NCBI GenBank assembly: GCA_018714785.1
Contig: DVMV01000009.1
Location: forward strand, 1-37,130
DNA from: Candidatus Alloenteromonas pullicola
Lineage (GTDB): Bacteria > Bacillota_I > Bacilli_A > RFN20 > CAG-826
Direction: 5' to 3'
DNA: 37,130 nucleotides
A program made the position numbers and the translations under genes. The notes beneath the pieces were generated by a model that saw nothing but the letters and a program-made list of their open reading frames with translations, searched no databases and was not told the DNA's origin. Shown in pieces: positions 9,043 to 17,920 of this stretch. Positions within the stretch are counted from its first letter, which is position 1. Every line of letters starts with the position of its first letter.

Positions 9043-10042
9043 CTTCGCCGCCCTTCCTTCCTTTTGCCATCCGCTCATTGAATTCCTCCTCCTCGGCCGG
9101 ATCGAGGAACCACAGCGACTCATCGGATTTGGCCACCACGCTTCCGGCTAGGTAGTCGTGGAGGGAACGGTGCTTCTTGGTGAAAAGCGCCATGGTGTAG
9201 GAAATCAAAAGCGTCGCCCCGAAACTCGCCACCGCCCCGGCCACCTCCGAAAGGAAGAAGGCGAGAAAGCGCCATATCAGCTTGGGGCGCGGGTAGACGT
9301 AGCCTTTGTCGGTCAGCACGGCGAGCTTCAAGATCTTCTTCCCGAACGTCTCGCCGTTTGGATAGCAAAGCGGCACCAGCAGGAAGAAAACGGCCATTGA
9401 GGCGAAGATGACCGGAACCGCCATTCCGATGGCGAAGAAGGCGTCGGAGTTTATCTCGTCGTTGGCGGCTTTGATGGCCGGGTCGTTGGAAAGGCTCGTC
9501 ATCGCCTCGTCGTAGGTTTTATAGAGGAAATCATAGGCCACGAGCTCCTCGGTGCCCTCCTTGAACCTCGCCCGGTAGATGCCGTCTTCGAGATAGACGC
9601 GCTCGACCGGCGAGCTGTCGTCGCCTATTAGCATTATCGAGGTCTCGAATCCCTCGAAGCTGACGTTCTGGTTCCCGAAATCGGTGGCCTTTTCGGTCCA
9701 ATACAGCGTCAGGGCGGTCAATAGGTAGAACTCCTGCTCCTGCCCATCGTAATAGACGGTGGTGGAGAAGAAGTCGGTGGTCTTCGACACCGTCCCATAG
9801 GCCAGGGGGTCGACCGCCGCCCCCGAGAATTCGGAATACAGCCCGGAGTCGAGCTTGCGCTGGTTTATGATCGACTCGTTGGCCTGGAAGGACTCGGCGT
9901 CCACCACGAAGGGCAGAACGCAGGGGAAATAGACGATGCAGGACAAGGCGATGGAGCAGACGAGGTCGAAAAGGAAGGCGAAAGCCCGCCTCCACATCCC
10001 GCCCAAAACGATTATCTTCGCGGTTTTCTTGGTTCGTTCCAT
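9026..10042 (-). CDS. RDD family membrane protein with large extracytoplasmic insert
   Basis: Start placed at 10042 (MERTKKTAK..., SD-like agaag); 'MWRRAFAFLFDLVCSIAL' and 'FGKKILKLAVLTDKGYVYPRPKLIWRFLAFF...FTKKHRSLHDYLAGSVVAK' are RDD-like; ~190-aa loop between TM1 and TM2. Confidence 0.78.
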   Translation of the reverse strand: MERTKKTAKIIVLGGMWRRAFAFLFDLVCSIALSCIVYFPCVLPFVVDAESFQANESIINQRKLDSGLYSEFSGAAVDPLAYGTVSKTTDFFSTTVYYDGQEQEFYLLTALTLYWTEKATDFGNQNVSFEGFETSIMLIGDDSSPVERVYLEDGIYRARFKEGTEELVAYDFLYKTYDEAMTSLSNDPAIKAANDEINSDAFFAIGMAVPVIFASMAVFFLLVPLCYPNGETFGKKILKLAVLTDKGYVYPRPKLIWRFLAFFLSEVAGAVASFGATLLISYTMALFTKKHRSLHDYLAGSVVAKSDESLWFLDPAEEEEFNERMAKGRKGGEDGEEE

Positions 10043-10231
10043 AGGATCTTCTTTTATATCTAGATAATATGCGCGCATAAGACCATTCAGGCAAGGCAAA
10101 CAAGAGCCGTTTGCGGCCATTTCGGCAAATCAGGCTAAGTAAATCGGTTTCCTTGGCGAAGCCGGGGGCTTCCGTAACCAGAGAAGGCCTCCCCGGCGGG
10201 CAAAAGGGAACGGGGAAGTGGGGATTTTTAC

Positions 10232-10260
10232 TTGAAAGCCCTTTCAAAGCAAGCCATAAT
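10232..10260 (+). promoter_or_regulatory. Promoter of msmX-like gene with overlapping cre/LacI-type operator
   Basis: TTGAAA (10232-10237), 17-nt spacer, CATAAT (10255-10260); perfect 7-bp-arm inverted repeat TTGAAAG-CC-CTTTCAA at 10232-10247. Confidence 0.65.
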
Positions 10261-10360
10261 ACACGCTAGATAGGCAGGGCAAGCACCTGTCCCGCGGCGG
10301 AGCGAAGTGATCGCATCTGCCAAGGGGTCGTATTTGCGTGCCATCAAAAGGAGATCAACA

Positions 10361-11527
10361 ATGGCAGAGAAACTTGAGAAGCTCCACCTCGACGAAGAGA
10401 AGATCGAGAATGTGGCTTCGGCCGAGGAAACCGACGACGCCCACAAAGGGGCTTTCGTGTCGCTTCGGCACATCGACAAGGTCTACGACAACAACGTCCA
10501 GGCCGTATTCGACTTCAATTTGGACATCGCGAAGCATGAGTTCATCGTCTTCGTCGGCCCCTCGGGGTGCGGCAAATCGACCACCCTCCGCATGGTGGCC
10601 GGTCTTGAGGACATCACCCGCGGCGAACTCTACATCGACGGCGAGCTCTGCAACGACAAGCAGCCGAAGGACCGCAACATCGCCATGGTCTTCCAGTCAT
10701 ATGCCCTTTATCCCCATATGTCGGTCTACGACAACATGGCGTTCGGCCTCAAGATCGCCCACCTCCCGAAGGCGGAGATCGACAAGCGCGTCCACGACGC
10801 CGCGAGGATCCTCCAGATCGAGCAATACCTAGACCGCAAGCCGAAGGCCCTCTCCGGCGGACAGAGGCAGCGCGTCGCGCTAGGCCGCGCCATCGTCCGC
10901 AACGCCAAGGTCTTCCTCATGGACGAGCCGCTATCCAACCTCGACGCCAAGCTGCGCGTCCAGATGCGCTCGGAGATAGTCAAGCTCCACCAGGCGCTCG
11001 GGGCGACCACCATCTACGTCACCCACGACCAGACCGAGGCCATGACCATGGCCAACCGGATCGTCGTAATGAAGCTCGGCCGCATACAGCAGATCGGATC
11101 GCCTAAGGAGATATACAACAACCCGGCCAACCTCTTCGTCGCCGGCTTCATCGGATCGCCGTCGATGAACTTCCTCAAGTCGAAAGTTGCCAAGAAGGAA
11201 ATCGAGTTCAAAGGCGGGAAGAAGATGAAGCTCCCCGATTCCTTGCTAAAGGGGAAGAACATCGAAGGCGACGTGATCTTCGGCATCCGCCCGGAGGACA
11301 TCCACATCGCCACCGCCGAAGACAAGGGCGACAACGTCATCGAGGCCGAGGTCAGGGTTGCCGAGCTATTGGGCGCGGAATACTACCTGCACTGCGACTT
11401 CGGAGGCATCGATTTGGTCGCGAAGTTCCCGGCCGAGAAGGAAATCAAACCCGGCGATAAGGTCGACATGGCCTTCACGCTGAAGAAGGCCAAGTTCTTC
11501 GACCCCGAAAGCGAAGCTGCGCTATAA
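10361..11527 (+). CDS. msmX: Sugar ABC transporter ATP-binding protein (MsmX/MalK/UgpC type)
   Basis: SD aaaggag; Walker [10 protein letters not shown], signature [14 protein letters not shown], Walker [14 protein letters not shown]-loop [10 protein letters not shown]-terminal regulatory/TOBE-like region. Confidence 0.93.
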   Translation: MAEKLEKLHLDEEKIENVASAEETDDAHKGAFVSLRHIDKVYDNNVQAVFDFNLDIAKHEFIVFVGPSGCGKSTTLRMVAGLEDITRGELYIDGELCNDKQPKDRNIAMVFQSYALYPHMSVYDNMAFGLKIAHLPKAEIDKRVHDAARILQIEQYLDRKPKALSGGQRQRVALGRAIVRNAKVFLMDEPLSNLDAKLRVQMRSEIVKLHQALGATTIYVTHDQTEAMTMANRIVVMKLGRIQQIGSPKEIYNNPANLFVAGFIGSPSMNFLKSKVAKKEIEFKGGKKMKLPDSLLKGKNIEGDVIFGIRPEDIHIATAEDKGDNVIEAEVRVAELLGAEYYLHCDFGGIDLVAKFPAEKEIKPGDKVDMAFTLKKAKFFDPESEAAL

Positions 11528-11533
11528 GGGATG

Positions 11534-11561
11534 GGGCCAACGCTTTGTTGGCCCTCTTTTC
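11534..11561 (+). terminator. Rho-independent terminator after msmX
   Basis: GGGCCAAC-GCTTT-GTTGGCCC followed by TCTTTTCTT. Confidence 0.85.
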
Positions 11562-11603
11562 TTAATCGACAGGCAATATGGCAAAAACATCAAGGAGTCG
11601 TCA

Positions 11604-14600
11604 ATGAAAAAACGGATTATAGGGATAGCCGCCTCGGCCTTGGCGCTATTGGTTGGCTGCGCGCCGGCTAGTTCCAGCAGCGAAAGCTCAACCAAGGAGC
11701 CCACCAGCACGTCGACGCCCGATGAGTCGAGCTCCGAGCCGATCAGCAGCTCGGATACCCCCATCTCAACGAGTTCCTCAAGCTCGACCAACGCCGGCAT
11801 CTCGGTGGATGACTGGGACGGCATCATCCGCGTTTATTACCGGGGGACCGATGGGTCGGAGGCCGGGAAGAACATCTATGTCTGGAGCGAATCGATGGCA
11901 GGACTCGAGTACGAGTTCACCGGAACCGAGGATGGCTATGGCGTATACCGCGATTTCGATTGCTCAGACCCGACCTTCGCCGGGAAGTTCACCGAGAACT
12001 TCTATTTCATCATCAAGAACCCAGGCACCTGGAGCGGGCAAAGCTCCGACACGGTGGTGCCGCTGGCCAAGATGGCCGCCGGCGGGGAGATAAAAGACGG
12101 GCGGCGCTGGCTTTACATCTACGCCGTGGACGGCGAGGGGAGCGACATCGACACCTTCCCAACCAAGCTCGATGCCCTCGGCGACAACATCACCACCACC
12201 TACCTAACCTCGGATTGGAGCAGCATCCACGTTGAGGGCTCGGCCGCGATCGACCGTCTGGTGATCTACGGCCTGAGCACCGAGTACTACGAGCTGTCGA
12301 TCCCGGAGCAGAACGCCCAGCTGCAGAACTTCCTGATCTGCGACAACAAATACGAGGAGGACCTCATCTCCGTCGACGTCCCGGTCGATGGCGGGGTCGA
12401 TCCCCAGACCACCTATCGGGTCACCGCCTACTTCAAGTCCAACCCGAGCCGGGCCAAGACCAAGTACGCGACTCCGTATAGGCTTTACGACACCGATAAA
12501 TTCGCCTCCGACTACACCTACGCCGGGCACGATCTCGGCGTCACCTACACCAAACAGGCCACGACCTTCAAGGTCTGGGCACCGACCTCGGCCCGCGTCA
12601 GGGTCTACGTCTACGACTACGGCACGCCGCAGTCGCTAGCCAGCAAGGACGATCCCAACTACGGACAGCTCGACTACCGCCTCGTCTACACCCTCGATTA
12701 CCTAGGGGATGGCGTGTACGGCAAGACCATAGAGGGCGATCTTGAGGGCAAGTTCTATCAATTCAACCTTTATTACGACGAGACCAGCCACCTTTCCATC
12801 GACCCCTACGCTAAGGCAAGCGGAATCAACGGAATCCGCGGAGCCATCATCGACTTCGACAAGACCGACCCCGAGGGGTGGGACGACGTCTCTTTCGATC
12901 CGCTGATGTCGCCCAATGACCTTACCGTCTATGAGGTCCACGTCCGCGATTTCACCATCGACGAGACCTGGAACACCCGCAACAAGGACGTGAAGCGCGG
13001 CACCTACCGGGCCTTCGTCGAGCCCGGAACCACCTACAACGGGGTGACCACCGGCTTCGACTCGCTGAAGGAGCTGGGGGTCAACGCCGCGCAGATCCTG
13101 CCGATATTCGACCAGGACAACGAGGAGCGCACCTACGACACCTTCGATTCCGACGGAAACCTCATCAGCCATTACGAGCCGACCTACAACTGGGGATACA
13201 ACCCGGAGAACTACAACGTCCCCGAAGGCATGTACTCCTCCGACCCGTATGACCCGTATTGCCGCATAAGGGAGCTCAAATACATGATCCAGCAGCTCGC
13301 CGATGCGGGGATTCGGACGATTATGGACGTCGTCTACAACCACGTCTCCTCGGTCGCGAGCCATCCCTTCACGATCTTCGCCCCGAGGTATTACTTCCGC
13401 TACACCGAGGACGGCTACCTCATCGACGACACCGGGGTCAACAACACCGTTAACTCCGACCGCCCGATGGCTTCCGCCTTCATCGTCGACTCCATCGACT
13501 GGTGGGCCAGCGAGTACAAGATGAAGGGCTTCCGCTTCGACCTGATGGGCGTCATCGACACCGCCACCATGCGCAAGGTCAAGGACAGCCTCTATGACAT
13601 CGACCCCGAGATCGTGGTCTACGGTGAGGGGTGGACCGGCGGCGGATCGCACGCCAGCTCGCCATCCGACATCGCCAACGTCTACGCCAAGCTCCGCGAC
13701 AACGGCAAAGGCAGCGTCGGCGTCTTCAACGACTGCGGCCGTGACGGCATGAAGGGGAACACCACCTGGGCCAACGTCACCCCGACGACCGGCAACTTCC
13801 TCGACTCCCTCGCCCCGAGCAGCAATTCGATATACAACGCCGCCACGATGTACATCGGCGAGAACCGCGACCGGAAGAACTCCGGCCTCGCCACCCCGCC
13901 GGAGATGACCGTCAACTACATCTCCTGCCATGACAACTACACCCTCTACGACCAGCTCAACTACCAGCTCAACGGCCCGTCGAGCGCTGGGGCAGACCAC
14001 CTCAACGCCATCGAGGCCACCGTGGCCTCGACCGCGATGCTGCTCTCTGGCGAAGGCATCGCCTTCATCCACGGCGGCGAGGAGATATTCCGCACCAAGC
14101 TGATGAAGCGGGGGGACCCGCTGTTCGACCAGTTCGTCGACACCTATGGCGCCGCCAGCGATGGCACCTCCAGCTGGATAGCCGGGGACGGCGTCGAGAT
14201 CGACGACGACACCTGGCTCGTCCGCAACTCCTACATGTGGGGGGACGCGGTCAACTCCTACAAATGGGACCGCAAGTACCAGTACAAGCAGTATTTCGAC
14301 AAGTACGCCGAGGCCATCCACGCCCGCAACGAGCTCATCGAGGAGGGCTACCTAGGCCACAGCGAGTCCGAGGTCAACTCGGGGGCCGCCAGCCTATTGT
14401 CCACCATAAGGGACGGGCTTCCGGCTATGGGGGCCAAGTTCCTCAATGAGGACGGCGGCCAGGTGATATCCCTCCTCTCCGGGAGGGTGATCGGCGGCAA
14501 CATCACGATGCCGCTGGGCCAAGAGGTCGCCAAAGGCAGCTACGAGATCGTCTACTCCAGCTCCCTCAACCGCCTTGGGCAGACCATCGATTTGGGCGAT

Positions 14601-14660
14601 GCCATCGAGCTGTCGCGCTTTGAGGCGCTTATACTCCGCTACCAAGGGGGCAGCCTATGA
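11604..14660 (+). CDS. pulA: Lipoprotein type I pullulanase (GH13 with N-terminal CBM-like and CBM48-like domains)
   Basis: SD aaggag; lipobox LVGC; Ser/Thr-rich linker; type I pullulanase signature YNWGYNPENYNVPEGMYS; GFRFDLMGVID, VVYGEGW, YISCHDNYTLYDQL. Confidence 0.92.
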   Translation: MKKRIIGIAASALALLVGCAPASSSSESSTKEPTSTSTPDESSSEPISSSDTPISTSSSSSTNAGISVDDWDGIIRVYYRGTDGSEAGKNIYVWSESMAGLEYEFTGTEDGYGVYRDFDCSDPTFAGKFTENFYFIIKNPGTWSGQSSDTVVPLAKMAAGGEIKDGRRWLYIYAVDGEGSDIDTFPTKLDALGDNITTTYLTSDWSSIHVEGSAAIDRLVIYGLSTEYYELSIPEQNAQLQNFLICDNKYEEDLISVDVPVDGGVDPQTTYRVTAYFKSNPSRAKTKYATPYRLYDTDKFASDYTYAGHDLGVTYTKQATTFKVWAPTSARVRVYVYDYGTPQSLASKDDPNYGQLDYRLVYTLDYLGDGVYGKTIEGDLEGKFYQFNLYYDETSHLSIDPYAKASGINGIRGAIIDFDKTDPEGWDDVSFDPLMSPNDLTVYEVHVRDFTIDETWNTRNKDVKRGTYRAFVEPGTTYNGVTTGFDSLKELGVNAAQILPIFDQDNEERTYDTFDSDGNLISHYEPTYNWGYNPENYNVPEGMYSSDPYDPYCRIRELKYMIQQLADAGIRTIMDVVYNHVSSVASHPFTIFAPRYYFRYTEDGYLIDDTGVNNTVNSDRPMASAFIVDSIDWWASEYKMKGFRFDLMGVIDTATMRKVKDSLYDIDPEIVVYGEGWTGGGSHASSPSDIANVYAKLRDNGKGSVGVFNDCGRDGMKGNTTWANVTPTTGNFLDSLAPSSNSIYNAATMYIGENRDRKNSGLATPPEMTVNYISCHDNYTLYDQLNYQLNGPSSAGADHLNAIEATVASTAMLLSGEGIAFIHGGEEIFRTKLMKRGDPLFDQFVDTYGAASDGTSSWIAGDGVEIDDDTWLVRNSYMWGDAVNSYKWDRKYQYKQYFDKYAEAIHARNELIEEGYLGHSESEVNSGAASLLSTIRDGLPAMGAKFLNEDGGQVISLLSGRVIGGNITMPLGQEVAKGSYEIVYSSSLNRLGQTIDLGDAIELSRFEALILRYQGGSL

Positions 14661-15745
14661 GAAAGGCTTTATTCGCCATCGCCTGCGGTGCGCTGCTATG
14701 CTCCTGCGGGGGAGGGGGCTCCTCATCCACGGGGCAGACCAAATACCAGTCCTTCACCATCACCTTCGTGTCCAACGGGGGCACGGAGGTGAAGCCGCTG
14801 CAGGTCGAATACGGCGAGAAAGCGGCCAAGCCCGCCGACCCGACCAAGGGCGAGGATGAGTTCCTCGGGTGGTTCGTGGACGCCGTCTGCGTGACGCCGT
14901 TCGACTGGGACATCGAGATAACCTCCGACTGGACGCTTTACGCCGGGTGGGGCGAGGAATCAGAGCCAACCGACACCACGCCCGAGCCGGGCCCAGATAC
15001 CAGCGACACGACGCCGGACCCCGAACCGACCTCGCTCACCATCTACTTCCGCGATGCCAGCTGGTGGAACGCCGATGAGGCCGTGGCCTACATCAAGGTC
15101 GACGGGGCCGGCAGCACCGCGCTCGGCACGCCGATGTCGCACCTGCGCTTCTGCCCGACCGTCAATTCGCAGATCGGTTACAACTACTGGTCATACACCA
15201 TTGAGGAATACGACGCCGACACAACCGTGCAGTTCTTCCGCGGCTCGAAGGCCGGGGATGACTGGAACGCCCACACCGGGGTCGTATCGCTATCCGACCG
15301 GGATGGCCACGATCTATACGACATCAAGGATTCCACCGCCACCTGGGGAGCCGATTTCTTTGGTTCCTGGGCGGACTACGACGAGTCGGACCTCGGCAAT
15401 CCCGACGCCCCTGAGGTGATCGATGCCCGGGCCTACGTGGTGGGCGACGGCAGCTTCGCCTCGGCCGCCTGGAAAGTCAGCGGCGGCATCGCCCTGATCG
15501 ACGACCCAGCCAACCCGAACCTGGTCAAAGCGACCGGCGTGGAATTCGCGGTGGGCGACCTGTTCAAGGTCACCGTGCCCGACACCAACGCCTGGATCGG
15601 CTATCCTGGGCTCACCGGATCGCTTAAGGGCGCCAACTTCGTCGACTCCGGCAGCGACTCCAACATCGAGGTCGCCATATCCGGCACATACGACATAGCC
15701 TTCGACTTCTCGTCGAATTCGATAAGCATCGCCTTAGCGGCCTAA
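14657..15745 (+). CDS. Multidomain lipoprotein: InlB-B/Listeria-Bacteroides-type repeat plus putative starch-binding module
   Basis: ATGA overlap with pulA; lipobox LLCSC; 'ITFVSNGGTEVKPLQVEYGEKAAKPADPTK..FLGWFVD...WTLYAGW'; then WW-containing beta module shared with the next gene. Confidence 0.82.
   Translation: MRKALFAIACGALLCSCGGGGSSSTGQTKYQSFTITFVSNGGTEVKPLQVEYGEKAAKPADPTKGEDEFLGWFVDAVCVTPFDWDIEITSDWTLYAGWGEESEPTDTTPEPGPDTSDTTPDPEPTSLTIYFRDASWWNADEAVAYIKVDGAGSTALGTPMSHLRFCPTVNSQIGYNYWSYTIEEYDADTTVQFFRGSKAGDDWNAHTGVVSLSDRDGHDLYDIKDSTATWGADFFGSWADYDESDLGNPDAPEVIDARAYVVGDGSFASAAWKVSGGIALIDDPANPNLVKATGVEFAVGDLFKVTVPDTNAWIGYPGLTGSLKGANFVDSGSDSNIEVAISGTYDIAFDFSSNSISIALAA
15034..15414 (+). repeat. 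Shared beta module, copy 1
   Basis: Encodes LTIYFRDASWWNADEAVAYIKV...LRFCPTV...YNYWSYTI...DWNAHTG...HDLYDI...YDESDLGNPDAPE. Confidence 0.75.
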
Positions 15746-15755
15746 GGGGGGAACC

Positions 15756-17918
15756 ATGAAAAACAGAATACTTATATTGCCGTTGGCTCTGCTGGGGCTA
15801 GGGCTTGCCGCCTGCTCGCCCGAGCCAAGCGTCAGCCATAGCAGCATCCAGGACGGGACCGACTCCACGCAGGCCTCATCGAGCCAGCAGCCTACCTCGA
15901 GCAGCTCCTCGACGGGCTCCGAGCCATCAAGCGACTCCTCGTCGAGCACCGAGCCGGATAGGCTTACCTTCACCATCTACTTCCACAGCAACGGTGGGAC
16001 CGAGGTCGAGCCGGAGACCGTCTTCGAGGGCGATCTGGCCACCGAGCCGGAAGACCCGATCCTTGATGGCTTCACCTTCGACGCCTGGTATGAGGACAAA
16101 GCCCTGACCAAGCCGTTCGATTTCCTGACGCCCATCCATTCCGATTGGCATCTTTACGCGGGATATACCGAGGAAGGGGCGACCGTCGTCGACCCCGAGC
16201 CGTTCACCCTCTATTTCCGCGACGCTAGCTGGTGGAGCACCGATGGGGCGAAAGCTTTCGCCAAGCTCGGCAGCGAGGGGGAGGACTACGGCGCGGAGAT
16301 GGAGAACCTCCGCTTCTGCAACGATGAGTACCAGGGCGTAGGGTACAACTATTACAAAGTCGACATACCCGACGTCAACGCCACCCCGACCCTCACCATC
16401 TACCGCATGGGACTGACCGAGGGCCTCCTTAGCTATTGGGGGGCCTACACCGCGACCATCGACCTCACCGAGCGGGGCGAGCACAACCTTTACGACATCA
16501 AATCGACCGAGGCCACCTGGGACGGGCCGGTCGAGGGCGTCTGGGGCGACTATGACCCCAACGACCTCGGCAACCCGGATGCCCCCGAGCCGCCGATAAA
16601 CACCGATGAGGTCTACCTTAAGGGCAGCTTCAACGGCTGGTCCGAGGACGATTCGTACAAGCTCGAGGGCGACCCCGAGGCCAAGGGCATCTACTCGATC
16701 AGCGACGTCTACATGCCCGAGGGGAGCGCCTTCAAGGTCCACGACGTGACCAACAGCATCTGGGCCGGCTATTCGCTCATCACCGCCGACAGCCCGGTCA
16801 AGGAAGAGCTCACCAGCGACGCCGACGGCAACGCCGTCACCCTCATGGAGGGGACCTACGACATAATCTACGGCCGCGGCGAGGGCGGGGCCTACCTCAC
16901 CATCAGCGGCGACCTCAAGGAGCCGGTGACCTACTCGCTTCTCGTCGGCGATGATTCCCGGCCGATGAGGAAGACGTCCGAGCAGGCCAGCATCGAGCAG
17001 ACCCTGCTGCTGCAGGGCGATGAGTTCACCATCTCCAGCTCGGAGGGCGATTCCTATGGCTATGCCGACCTCTCCGCCGCAATCGAGCAGATTGAGGAAG
17101 GGGAGGGCGGCGCCATCAAGGCGCTCCAGGAGGGCTATTACACCATCTCGCTCTCCTTCGGCGCCATGGAGATCGGCGTCGAATACGTTGGCGCCGAGAA
17201 GGCCACCACCGATATCTACTTCTCCTCCCCCAACTGGTGGAACCAGGCCGGGGCGGCCACCTACGTCCAGCTCGATTCCGAGCCGGAGCAGAAGATGGCC
17301 GAGCTCCGTTTCTGCCCGACCGTCTCCACCGTCGAAGGGTACAAGTACTGGTCGATCAGCATCGACGACATCGACCAATACTCGACCATAACCTTCCTCC
17401 GCTGCAGCGCCAGCGGCGAGGACTGGGGGGCCAGGACCGGGGCGATTAGCCTCGACGAGCGGGGCGAGAACGACCTCTACGACTGCTCCTTGGCGACCGA
17501 GGCCTGGTATGGTGATGGAAACCTCACGGTTGGCAGCTGGGCCGCATACGACCCCAACGACCGCGGCAACGTCGACGCCCCCGAGCCGATCCGGGAAACC
17601 TATCTGATCGGCTCTGGTTCCTGGATTGGCGAGGGCGACGAGTTCACCATAGCCTCGGGCATCAAGATGGAAGCCAACACCGCGACCGAGGTCAAGCTGC
17701 TCGGGCTGGCGCTTGAGGCCGGCGACGAGTTCGCCATCTCCGACCTCGGGACCACCTACGGGTTCTCCGCGCTGAAGAGCAACGAGCTGGTCGGCACCGC
17801 GCTTAAGGAAGGCGCGGACGGCCAGGTCGTGGTCGAGGAGGAAGGGACCTACGACTTCTATTTCGACTTCAATAGCGCCTCTAGCGGCGCCCAAAGCCTT
17901 TGGGTTGCGAGGCTCTAA
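15756..17918 (+). CDS. Multidomain lipoprotein: InlB-type repeat, two shared beta modules, CBM-like 'LKGSFNGW' domain
   Basis: Lipobox LAAC; Ser-rich linker; FTIYFHSNGGTEVEPETVF...LYAGY; modules beginning YFRDASWW and YFSSPNWW; 'VYLKGSFNGWSEDDSYKLEG'. Confidence 0.85.
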   Translation: MKNRILILPLALLGLGLAACSPEPSVSHSSIQDGTDSTQASSSQQPTSSSSSTGSEPSSDSSSSTEPDRLTFTIYFHSNGGTEVEPETVFEGDLATEPEDPILDGFTFDAWYEDKALTKPFDFLTPIHSDWHLYAGYTEEGATVVDPEPFTLYFRDASWWSTDGAKAFAKLGSEGEDYGAEMENLRFCNDEYQGVGYNYYKVDIPDVNATPTLTIYRMGLTEGLLSYWGAYTATIDLTERGEHNLYDIKSTEATWDGPVEGVWGDYDPNDLGNPDAPEPPINTDEVYLKGSFNGWSEDDSYKLEGDPEAKGIYSISDVYMPEGSAFKVHDVTNSIWAGYSLITADSPVKEELTSDADGNAVTLMEGTYDIIYGRGEGGAYLTISGDLKEPVTYSLLVGDDSRPMRKTSEQASIEQTLLLQGDEFTISSSEGDSYGYADLSAAIEQIEEGEGGAIKALQEGYYTISLSFGAMEIGVEYVGAEKATTDIYFSSPNWWNQAGAATYVQLDSEPEQKMAELRFCPTVSTVEGYKYWSISIDDIDQYSTITFLRCSASGEDWGARTGAISLDERGENDLYDCSLATEAWYGDGNLTVGSWAAYDPNDRGNVDAPEPIRETYLIGSGSWIGEGDEFTIASGIKMEANTATEVKLLGLALEAGDEFAISDLGTTYGFSALKSNELVGTALKEGADGQVVVEEEGTYDFYFDFNSASSGAQSLWVARL
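16203..16593 (+). repeat. Shared beta module, copy 2
   Basis: Encodes FTLYFRDASWWSTDGAKAFAKL...LRFCNDEYQGVGYNYYKVDI...ERGEHNLYDI...YDPNDLGNPDAPE. Confidence 0.75.
17204..17590 (+). repeat. Shared beta module, copy 3
   Basis: Encodes TTDIYFSSPNWWNQAGAATYVQL...LRFCPTV...YKYWSISI...ERGENDLYDC...YDPNDRGNVDAPE. Confidence 0.75.
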
Positions 17919-17920
17919 GG

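Noticed and set aside
9043-9123. Upstream starts for the second RDD-like gene
   Set aside because: Would overlap far into the preceding gene; MAKRNRNQ start at 9042 has a better purine-rich SD
9531-10247. 238-aa minus-strand ORF covering the msmX promoter region
   Set aside because: Arg-rich out-of-frame shadow of the RDD gene
12702-14321. 539-aa antisense ORF on the minus strand within pulA
   Set aside because: Compositional shadow of a GC-rich, codon-biased gene; Val/Gly/Asp-rich repetitive translation, no family motifs
15927-17894. 655-aa antisense ORF on the minus strand
   Set aside because: Lies wholly antisense to a well-supported lipoprotein gene; low-complexity translation typical of shadow ORFs
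17900-17920. Extended start (MGCEALR) of the second amylase
   Set aside because: Signal peptide/lipobox fits a start at 17921, directly after the upstream stop
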